Part shown: positions 55,664 to 64,000 of the stretch, piece after piece | How the letters are laid out: each line of letters opens with the position of its first letter | How positions within the stretch are numbered: the stretch's first letter is position 1 | Assembly: GCA_018907035.1 (NCBI GenBank) | Contig: JACCIC010000151.1 | Coordinates: 1,178,001 to 1,242,000, forward strand | Length of the DNA: 64,000 nucleotides | Direction of reading: 5' to 3' | DNA from: Sycobia sp. Sy_11 | Lineage: Eukaryota; Arthropoda; Insecta; Hymenoptera; Epichrysomallidae | Position numbers and translations under genes: made by a program | Notes under the pieces: generated by a model | What the model was told of the DNA's origin: nothing | The model's database searches: none | Seen by the model: only the letters and a program-made list of their open reading frames with translations

Positions 55664-57382
55664 CTTCTAATAGTATAATAGATTTTGATAGTTTCACGAT
55701 TAATTTTTTACAATTTTTTTAACAGTTCATGCTAGCTGTAAGATCGCTGCGATGTAAATGGCGATGTAAATTCTTGATAATGCAGTCTTGCTCTAAGGCT
55801 GTTGCAATCATGCGGAAATCTAAATGCGTGCTCGCAGCAAGAATAACGGCGATGCTGGATAAACTTCCGAAAAACAAGAAATTTAATTTTCATGTCAAAA
55901 ATTATAAATACATAGTCTTTCGAAGATATCTCGGGAAACAGTAACATTAACAAAAAAAAATTAAAAATCTTTGTACATCCGATTAAAATACAATTTTTTT
56001 ATTCTATTGAATTCGTCTTTAATAGCAGTATTTCTCGAAAAAAATGTATACGAAGGTACCTGTGCTGAGTATATGCAAGGAACCCTTTAGGGGACCGCAA
56101 GACGAAATTGTTGAACTTTTGTCCAGAAATATTTGTTCAGCTTGATTATGAGGTTTATAAGCCAACGTTTCCGAATCAGTTTAAAGCATCACCGGCGAGC
56201 CGGGAGGGGATAGGGATAGTATATTGATCCTACACTATCATGCACTCGCATGAATATCGTAGTGCGGTAAAAACGCTCTAAGTTGTTCAAAACATTCTAT
56301 CTCCTCGACGGTAAGCATCTAGATGACTTTAGACTATTCGAGCATCACTCTCGCTGATCGGATTTCGAACTGTACGGTGCGTTTTCTCGTGGAGAATATA
56401 TTCGCTAAGCGTGAAATTTCGAAATTGTTTGCGGCTTGTAACCTTCTTGTAAATAAAATTATACATATACGTTTAAGAATAAAATCGTTTAATCACACCC
56501 AAAATTCATTGTCCTTCAGTCACCTCGTGAATATTTCCAATTTAAACTTCGAATCTATTTTGAACAATATTGTTTGCATTAGAAACAGTATAGAACGAAC
56601 AATATATATATTTTAATGAGCTCTAGAGTTTTGATTTTAAATATGTTGCAAATTTTTTTGTTTTTTAAGAGAAAATCAAGAAACTATGACCTTTATAGAA
56701 TTTTCGTGGATTTAGGAATAAATATTCACTTTCCGTCTAAAGCTGTTACGATATTCGTAATGAGCTCCCTAAAAATAATAAATATTGAGATAAATAGGGC
56801 GGGGCGACTATCTCGAGACTAACTGAAGACAGCCACACCACTGACAATGTTTCAGGGGGCCCTGGGGGTAGGATTCTTGATTTTTTTTACAGAAATGTCA
56901 TAGGTAAAATTATCTATCGGTAATATATTTTTATACATAGAGTATTTTTTACAGATACAGTAATTAACTATTTGATAAGTCGATTAGGTTACTAAATCGT
57001 CAATGATTTGAAATAATACAAATAAAATAAATCTATTATTAAAACGGGTCGCATATACATTATTTGAATAATATTTTGAATTTGAATGCTATTTAGCCTG
57101 AGAAAAGTTTAGTAGAAAATTGTTTTAATAATTTTTAAGAGTATTTTATAATCATTATAAGGTGATCTTATTTTAAAAGAAAAAAATGTACTTTTCAAGT
57201 GCAATTTTTTCAAAGTGGATTTTTTAACAGTAATTGTAATTTGAAGAAAACTGTAATTATGAAATTGTAATTTTACATTGTAACTTATGAACCAAAGTTT
57301 AATTACATTGTTTTAAAGTTACATTTTTAAATTAAGTAGTATATTTATAAAACTAATACACAATTAAAGCTTATTTATTAGG
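54628..57382. other. AT-rich non-coding DNA
   Basis: Contains a (TA)n run at 55619-55658. Open frames near 55729-55944 and 56323-56822 are AT-rich and lack any domain. Small GC-balanced patches occur near 56160-56330 and 56800-56870. Confidence 0.5.
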
Positions 57383-57530
57383 ACCAATTTAATTAAAACA
57401 ATAGTTGGCTCACGTACAAAATATTTACAGAAAATCATTTGAAGATTAACGGAAATTAGAATTTTCACCATTCGAATTTTTTTTAGTGTAATAGAATACG
57501 AAGTTTTGTAAAATTAATTTCTACAATTTT
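57383..57530 (+). repeat. Dispersed repeat, copy 2
   Basis: Same orientation as 37893-38050. Shares TTTAATTAAAA, AATAGTTGGCTCACGTA and downstream blocks. Confidence 0.65.
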
Positions 57531-58742
57531 TATATAGATGATTTTAATTATCTAATAACATACTTTACATTGTACTACAAACAGAAAAAAAAGCTTAAAT
57601 GGAAATGAGTTAATTTTGTAAAAGTAAAAGTGTATTTCATTCAATTCTTTTTATTTGAATCAAAAATATGCACGTTTGAACTAATAAATATTTTGTAATT
57701 TTGAATAAACTATATTTTTAATTAGATTTATTTGAATAGAAAAAATATATTTATTACATTAAACTAAATCAATTAAAAGTACTACATATTTCTGGACATA
57801 TTCTAAACAGAACTACATGTATGTGAAATATAAACTTAGAAATATAAGCTCTAAATATAAATAGATATTTAAACATGCAAAATATGTATATATATATGTA
57901 TATATATATAGAATACATATATTCAATTTTTGAAAAAATCATTTACTCGAAAGAATGAAATACATTTCTCAAAGGATGGATTAGATTTATTTGATTACTA
58001 CTTGCCAGTTGTAAAATCTAATAAATATTTCTTTGATTTTATTAAATTAAGAACAAAGATTAAAATACTAAATTTAATAAGTAAATAGTAAAAAATACAA
58101 AATGTATGTATAAATCAAAAAAATATTTTCCATTTTTGAAAAAATTATTTACTTGCAACATTTATATAGCTTTATTAAAATATTTATTCATTTATATTTA
58201 ATATTTAAATTTTTGTTTTTCATTTCATAGAATCGAAGAAATATTTATTAGTTTTTAACTCTTTGGGTATAATCAAATAAACATGTTCCACCTTTTGATA
58301 AACATATTTCATTGTTCATATTGAATAGCTTTTGCAAAAATTGAATATATTTGTTAAATTTGAGTATACATATAGTTTTTCAAATATTTATGTATTTAAT
58401 TTTATCTGTCTTGAAAAATTCAAGAAATATTTATTACTTTTCAATAATTTATTTAGTGTAATGTAATAAATATGTTTTTGCTATTTAAATAAACTTAATT
58501 GTTTGTTTCAAATATATGGTTTATTCTAAATTACAAAATATACATTCGTTTTAAATATGTATGATTTTGTTTTAACCATATAAAAATTTAAATAAATCGA
58601 TGTTGTATTCTAATACATATGGAATTAGTTTTAGATTTTGAATATAAATAAAATAACATTTATGATAAAAAATTAAGAAGTTAATTATTAAATTACTATA
58701 AGATAATTATTAAGTTTTAAGCTCAAAATTTTAAGAAAATAC

Positions 58743-58781
<39 letters not shown>

Positions 58782-58794
58782 TGTATTCTAACGG
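57531..58794. other. Very AT-rich non-coding DNA
   Basis: No gene is seen. A (TA)n run at about 58743-58782 lies just before the inverted-repeat arm. Confidence 0.6.
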
Positions 58795-59190
58795 GTCTTT
58801 AGATACTATAGGGGATACGCACTTAAGATTCATTGTTTTATTAATCAAATATCTACCCGGTTTGAGTCCCCGTTCACAGAGAAGGGTCCCTGAACGGGTT
58901 ACATGAATTTACACTTAACTTAATTTACACTTAACCTTGTAGATTGTTGAGCTCTTCAATATTTTCCAAAAAATAAAACTTACATTTATCCCTATATTCC
59001 ATTTTCTTAATTTGATTCTCCTAATAAAGAATATTCCTAAAAAAAAGAAGGGTAACCAAAGAGTTATTAAAAGCGGATCTATATAAAAAAATTATAATCA
59101 ATTAACAAAACAAATAATAAAAAAATTTTAATTTAAAAAAAAACTATTTATTATTCATAAATAACTATAACAGATTATATATTCTAACCC
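58795..59190 (+). repeat. Left arm of a large inverted repeat (LTR-like)
   Basis: Matches the reverse complement of 63690-64000. The two share a 28-bp identical stretch (about 58827-58854), a CCCGTT...GAAGGGT block, TATCCCTATAT, GGATCTATATAAAA (a TATA box) and TTATTCATAAATAACTATAAC. TATA box and layout suggest a retroelement 3' end plus U3. Confidence 0.75.
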
Positions 59191-59606
59191 TAACTACACA
59201 CAGGAATACGATGGAGAAATGATAATTGAGTGGTGTAAAGAATTAAGTATTGGATCGCCACCTGACGGACGAATGGGGAAGCGCTCCCTCCGCAAAATTT
59301 ACACGCGTACTGCGACATATCTAATAAATCGTCTGCAGAGTTAGTATTTTCTCCTATACATATATGGAAGAGTCACACCACCCTAACCCTCGTATACACA
59401 CGCATTTGATATATGGTTATTATTAATACAAAAGAAAATCAATAATTCGCGTGAATAGAATCGTTTTTATTTTAGAAGATCAAAGCACTAACCTTTGGAT
59501 AATCGATGCCGAAAAAAACAACCCAACAAAAATAATATATTCCTTCTAAAACTATTTACTACAACACTACAATAAAAAATCTTTCCTCTTTGCTTTTGGG
59601 CATCGT

Positions 59607-59611
<5 letters not shown>
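59191..59611. other. Continuation of the LTR-like arm, unidentified
   Basis: Short coding-like stretch at about 59205-59330 (CKELSIGSPPDGRMGKRSL) in one frame only. No family is recognised. Confidence 0.35.

Positions 59612-59643
<32 letters not shown>
59612..59643. repeat. (GA)n microsatellite
   Basis: About 16 GA units. Confidence 0.93.
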
Positions 59644-59645
<2 letters not shown>

Positions 59646-59819
59646 CCTAGGACCTGAACCGCCTTTAACAATCCAATGTGATTTTCATAGTATCTTATGG
59701 ACGTCACGATTTGGATGCATCTTCTCTCTCGTGACGCCAGGATACGCACAGAAGAAGCACCAGTGCTCTCGGTCGTATCATTCACTACGATCATGGATGC
59801 AATATAAGCTAAAGTCCCC

Positions 59820-60716
59820 TTATAGGATTGCTAATAGCATCTTTTTGCACTTAGATGCCTTAGATACGCCAGGTCGAGCGTTATTCTTACTTGGATTTCT
59901 CAACTGACTTCCCCTATCGCGACTAGCAGGGCTACCGGTTTTACATCTTGGTGTTTTACCACCACGACTCCCTCCGGGTTGCCAAGTTACTTTTGTACAC
60001 AGTCGCTCATCCGCTGATAACTCCGCGGAATCCCGAAGGGAAGAGGGGATACCCTCCCCCAATCGGCGCGCCTCTTTAAAGGTAAAGAGGAGTTCGGCGT
60101 GCACTCGCTTTGCCTCGGCCTCTTCGGCTTTTTGGTGAATGAGTGCCGCGGTAGGCTCCTCAATCTTTTGTTTATCCCGGCGCTGCCGGTGTAAGCTCAG
60201 GAATGCCTCCTGGGCTTTCGCTGACTCCTCCAAGTCATCGACCTCTCGGTCGATAACGAAACCGACCTGTTTCCTACCACTGGGTCGATTCCGTAACTCT
60301 TCTACGAGATCAATGACCCTCGTTTGAACCTTCTTGGCAATATCAGCCTTGGCTTTGATATCACCCAAGGCTTCCAACAGACGTCGTTCAATACCTTGAA
60401 GCGGGGTCAGCCTTGGAGGAAGCGCTTCGTCCTCTCCAGTAACCGAAACTCCTGCATCGAGAGCAGGTGGACGAGCGACCATAGTGTAATGACTTCGGTC
60501 GCTAAATTTCCTGTATTCCTGGGTCTTGGGTCCCAGAAATGGTGCATGCGGTCGTGGAGGCCTTTTTTCCACAAAGCCAACGGTGGAGCTAGATGGCCAC
60601 TCAATCTTCACCTCCTTTTGCTCACCTCCTCCTTCTCCGGAACTCCAGGTCCGGAAGAGTTGAAAGAAGGTCCCGTTTGGAAGTAAGATCACGCAGCTCC
60701 AGATGAGGGATTGCAC
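59820..60716 (-). CDS. Hypothetical coiled-coil protein, 298 aa
   Basis: An uninterrupted 897-bp frame in an otherwise decayed neighbourhood. Residues 1-107 are of mixed composition. Residues 108-230 are strongly helical and charged, with heptad-like spacing (RRLLEALGDIKAKADIAKKV, KAEEAEAKRVHAELL). The tail from 245 is Gly/Arg/Lys-rich (GGSRGGKTPRCKTG), like an RNA-binding tail. No zinc knuckle or enzyme motif is seen. Two further open minus frames lie upstream (60787-61056 and 61144-61371), and the decayed gypsy pol precedes them. It may be an accessory or gag-like ORF of that element, or a host exon. The start Met is uncertain; a Met at residue 79 begins the clearer part. Confidence 0.5.
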   Translation of the reverse strand: MQSLIWSCVILLPNGTFFQLFRTWSSGEGGGEQKEVKIEWPSSSTVGFVEKRPPRPHAPFLGPKTQEYRKFSDRSHYTMVARPPALDAGVSVTGEDEALPPRLTPLQGIERRLLEALGDIKAKADIAKKVQTRVIDLVEELRNRPSGRKQVGFVIDREVDDLEESAKAQEAFLSLHRQRRDKQKIEEPTAALIHQKAEEAEAKRVHAELLFTFKEARRLGEGIPSSLRDSAELSADERLCTKVTWQPGGSRGGKTPRCKTGSPASRDRGSQLRNPSKNNARPGVSKASKCKKMLLAIL

Positions 60717-60786
60717 TTTTCTTTCCCTTTTTTACGGTTGTGACACCCCCCCTTATCCCGAAACTTCAGTTTCGGGAGGGGTGGTC

Positions 60787-61056
60787 TCAGTCAGTCCGTG
60801 AAGCTCCAGTAGGAGGCGAAGGGGACTCCCGCCCCCTTCCGTTGTCCTTCGGACGAAAAGGCCCCGACCTTGATAGAGCACCTCGTAGAGGGACGTCATC
60901 CTCTTCGTCCGAATCCGAATCTTCCTCCTCTACTTCTTTAATGATCTCAGAAGAGGGATCTGGAAGTAACCAACTCGGAGGGACGAGACGGACAGTTCGG
61001 TAGCCCTGGCGGACTACCGTCAAGACTAAGCCCTGCCCCCACATTTCCTCAAGCAT
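60787..61056 (-). CDS. Hypothetical acidic ORF, 89 aa
   Basis: Reads MLEEMWGQGLVLTVVRQGY and then a strongly acidic Ser/Asp/Glu stretch (EVEEEDSDSDEEDD). The frame is open further upstream (to about 61100) with AEPEGRNCHRLAEE, which begins just after a T-rich tract and CAG, so it may be a 3' exon rather than start at Met. It lies 70 bp before the 298-aa ORF in the same strand. Function unknown. Confidence 0.35.
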   Translation of the reverse strand: MLEEMWGQGLVLTVVRQGYRTVRLVPPSWLLPDPSSEIIKEVEEEDSDSDEEDDVPLRGALSRSGPFRPKDNGRGRESPSPPTGASRTD

Positions 61057-61143
61057 CTCTTCAGCTAGACGATGACAGTTTCTACCTTCAGGTTCTGCAT
61101 CCGCAACAAATAAAAAAAAACTATATTAATGGGAAGGGGAGAA

Positions 61144-61371
61144 CTATTTCTCTTTCCGCGGCCTCTCACGCGGCCTTGGCTTTGGAGGATCCTTTCTATG
61201 AGAAGACGCCAAATCTTGATACAAAGACTGCTGAACTGCTGTTTTATTTTTACGTGGACAACCTCGTTGCCTACCCGAGACGGAACGTAACGCGTTACGA
61301 GTATTCTTGGGATTTTCCTGCGCAGAAGAGCTCATATCAGGAACTTCAGCCACTGATGAAGTTTCTCGCAA
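61144..61371 (-). CDS. Hypothetical basic ORF, 75 aa
   Basis: Ends with two AT-hook-like basic clusters (RQRGCPRKNK and PRERPRKEK). GTGAGAGG at about 61165 could be a splice donor joining it to the acidic ORF across a 75-80-bp intron; this is inference. It follows the decayed integrase, in the position of a post-pol ORF. Confidence 0.35.
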   Translation of the reverse strand: MRETSSVAEVPDMSSSAQENPKNTRNALRSVSGRQRGCPRKNKTAVQQSLYQDLASSHRKDPPKPRPRERPRKEK

Positions 61372-61499
61372 GATCGCGATTCAACGGCGGTTGAGGGATG
61401 CCGTCCTGTTCTGTATCCTGGGTTCTATCACTCGAGCCTAGAGTAGTTTCCAAGAGATCCTATTCCTCTGCTCAATCCGACTGTCACAACGTTCAAGCG

Positions 61500-63680
61500 A
61501 TACGTATATTTAATGAGAAGTTTAACTCAAAGAGCTTCTCGTCGCACATATTATAGGACACTTTCACGAATACCACAATGCAGGGATTCGCTCGAGAGAA
61601 TTAGCCTACGGATAGAACGGTGGAATAAGAGTTTGGAGTATTGTCGCGTCCACTAAATAACCATCAAATAAACGATTTTTAATCTCTGTACCGGTATTCG
61701 ACAGGAAGGCCTCTGGCGCGTCAAATTTGAGTACAATCCTCACCTTGAATTCTTTGAAGATCGTCCTGGCCTTTGCTTTGCAAATGGGGATATATTCTAC
61801 CTACCCTGTAAAGAAATCTTGAAATACCAGGATATACTCAAATCCATGTCGACTCTTCAACAAATGGTCCGATGATATCACCAGCAACTATTTTCGAGGG
61901 TCTTTCAAAGACTCTCCTGCCCATCAGTCCAACAGGTGGTCTTTGATCTAACTTGCACTTCTGGCATATAAAGACAGTTCTACACATAATTTTCACCCGT
62001 CTTATCAAACCCAGGCCAATAATAGAACTTGCTGACTCCAGCGAAGGTCTTTTATCGACCCGGATCTCTGGCTGTAGGGTCGTCGTGATATTCTTTAAGT
62101 ACAGCATCACGACGCTCTTTAGGAACGACGATCTTCCAAGTATCTTAATCGGCCAGAATGACTTCGAGAACTTCATTCGGGCGATAGCAGTATAACTACC
62201 TACCGATTATTTTCTATTTCGGATAATCGTTAGGACAATCCTGGACGTTCTTAAAGCATCACAGGTACCACTCATCCTGGGTATCTCCTGCTCCCCTTAC
62301 AGTGTAACAGAACGGATCGTTCGCCTCGGACATCCTTGAAAGGGCATCTGGCATATTGGTGAACGTCCCTTTCCGATTCTCTACATAGAAAATTTGCCCT
62401 TGAAACTTAAGAGCCCATCAAGCGAGTCTGCGGTGGGGTTCTGCATCGTACGAATCCACCTCAGACTACTGTGGTCCGTAATGACACGGAAATTAAATAT
62501 ATCTACGTATGGACGGAATTTATCAATAACCTACACGACAGCCAAGCACTCTCTCTAAATTAATGTATAATTACTTTCGGCTTAAGAGAGTGCTCCACTC
62601 GCAAACTCCAAGACACATTCTTGACCATCGATTTCTTGCGTCGAAACTACTTCAGTGCCAGTATCACTTGCATCTATTTGTACGGTGAACTGGACATAAA
62701 ATAACGGTCGATACAAGACGGGTACTGAAGCTATCATTGATTTGATCTTTTCGAATGATGCTTGCGATTTCTCGGTCCACTCATATCGGCAATCTTTCTG
62801 AGTCAGACGCGTGAGTGGTTCGGCAATAGTGGAAAAGTCTTTTAAAAACTATATTATGATGCCATACCGATGGAGCGCCTAAATTGCTTCAGGTTTTTCG
62901 ATTCCGTGTATCGCATTACTGATTCGATCTTCTTGGGATCGGGAAGGAATCCCTCACAATTAATAAGAACGCATAAATATTTAACTTCAGTGTATCCAAT
63001 GACGCTCTTTTCTCGATTAATCGTGAGTTCAGCTTCGGATACTCGAGTTAGAACACAACGTACCCAATCTAAATGTTCTTCGAACGTTTCTGTTCTAATG
63101 ATAATAGCATCGAGATACGAGAAAGTGTTCGGTTCGAGGCCTGGTCCGATTATTCGTTCTATAAATCACTGGAACGAAACTCCAGCATTAGATAGACCTA
63201 AGAGCACCCTGGTAAATAGGAACAACCACATTCCAAGTACCGTACATACCGTAATCGATTTGGATTCCGGATGTAGAGTTATTTGATGGTACGCGTTACT
63301 GATATCTAAGGTACAAATATATTTAGCTGATTGCAGCTTCCACAAAATCTAGTTTATGTTAGTCAACGGGTATGCGTCGGGTTTTGAAACTAAATTTACT
63401 TTTCGTTAATCGATATAAAATCTATGTTTCCCGTTGCTCTTTCGTACCATCACCAGTCGGCTTGACCAACCACTAGTGGATGGTTCAACTACTCTAGCAT
63501 CTAGCATCTCTTTAACTTGAGAATGCATTTCTTCTTAAAGTTTCTTTGAGACTGGGTAAGTCTTTTGACGTATTCGGCGAGCATCTGCCACATCTAAAAT
63601 ATGCTCTGCTCAATTCACACGTCCCAGTGGCACTCCTTCCACCGGCACAATCTCATCCAATAAATTCTTCAACTGCTGTC
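61500..63680 (-). pseudogene. pol: Decayed gypsy pol (RT, RNase H, integrase)
   Basis: Minus strand from 63680 down. RT fingers: VKEMLDARVVEPSTSGWSS and VRKSNGKHRFYID. RT palm remains at 63300-62850. RNase H: VQIDASDTGTEVVS, RECLAVV and VITDHSSLRWI at about 62700-62440. Integrase zinc-binding end CRTVFICQKCKLDQRP at about 62000 and VAGDIIGPF at about 61875. The core continues in broken frames (FKNRLFDGYL-like region near 61690, where the second Asp is Asn). Many stops. No protease or gag precedes it; it starts within 20 bp of the inverted-repeat arm. Confidence 0.87.
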
Positions 63681-63689
63681 GATCAAGCT

Positions 63690-64000
63690 AGAATTAGAGT
63701 ATATAATCAGTTATAGTTATTTATGAATAATAATTTTTTTTTATATGAAAATTCGTTTTGCAAATTTATTATTATTTATTCTTTTATATAGATCCCGTTA
63801 CAAAAACCCGTCGGTTTCCCTCCCTTTTTTAAGGAATTTTCTTCATTAGGATAATGGACTTAAGAAAAACAAATATAGGGATATAAATTAATGCACATAA
63901 ATTAACCTAACCCAATGAGGAACCCTTCTCCTCTGTTAACGGGAACTCAATATAATATAGATATTTGATTAATAAAACAATGAATCTCAGGGGCATATCC
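63690..64000 (-). repeat. Right arm of the large inverted repeat, cut by the window edge
   Basis: Reverse complement of 58795-59190, including the TATA-box block (TCTATATAAAAG on the minus strand) and TGTAACGGGATC near 63800. The arm probably continues past 64000. Confidence 0.75.

Noticed and set aside
55729..56822. Small plus-strand ORFs of 68-97 aa
   Set aside because: AT-rich, no domain, not distinguishable from chance.
1..64000. tRNA, rRNA or conserved host genes
   Set aside because: I looked for tRNA B-box-like sequence, rRNA-like blocks and known host domains and saw none. A covariance-model search could still find a diverged copy.

Overview
The window reads as transposon-rich, AT-rich insect DNA. 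A hymenopteran such as an ant is the best fit: mariner copies, an R1-like LINE, Ty3/gypsy elements with Lys-type primer sites, and many TA and AAT microsatellites. The species cannot be fixed from the sequence. I recognise no host protein-coding gene, tRNA, rRNA or CRISPR array. Nearly all coding signal belongs to mobile elements at different stages of decay.

Layout. 0.2-2.3 kb: a 5'-truncated R1-clade LINE on the minus strand, set between AAT repeats. 3.7-4.3 kb: a MITE-like inverted-repeat unit with a second copy near 10.5-10.9 kb. 4.4-5.7 kb: a full-length mariner with perfect TA duplication and an open transposase whose first catalytic Asp is Val. 6.8-7.6 kb: another inverted-repeat unit. 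7.7-8.7 kb: a GC-rich island of unknown nature. 9.3-9.9 kb: an internally deleted mariner. 13.2-14.4 kb: a 1.2-kb LTR followed by a TGGCGCC primer site. 17.8-25.5 kb: a decayed plus-strand gypsy element (gag, protease, RT, RNase H, integrase) with an extra ORF after pol that has its own zinc knuckle, then a diverged array of TATAAATGGCGC-like units. 29.6-33.2 kb: an LTR-like segment and broken gag/zinc-knuckle remains. 36.9-37.5 kb: a long purine-rich tract.

38.85-46.76 kb holds the best-preserved retrotransposon: a minus-strand gypsy element with two about 1.15-kb LTRs, a Lys primer site touching the 5' LTR, a polypurine tract touching the 3' LTR, gag, pro-pol and a small third ORF, broken by only a few stops and one 14-bp duplication. 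Its U5 carries seven copies of a GCTCAACNCGCC-type motif, most sitting as the constant loop of a hairpin whose stem sequence differs each time but stays complementary. A diverged related LTR at 48.9-49.7 kb keeps some of these pairings with different bases. This covarying hairpin array is the most interesting signal in the window.

47.4-48.9 kb: a LINE remnant with ORF1 and a joined EN/RT fragment. 49.8-51.1 kb: two related mariner 3' ends around a MITE-like inverted repeat. 51.1-53.2 kb: RT-protease-gag of a diverged relative of the 39-47 kb element. 53.2-58.7 kb: mostly AT-rich DNA without recognisable genes. 58.8-64.0 kb: a decayed gypsy pol and three open minus-strand ORFs (one 298 aa, coiled-coil-like) lie between 300-400-bp inverted repeats, the right one running off the window.

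The genes do not form a cellular pathway. Each set served the copying and integration of its own element, and most are now inactive.
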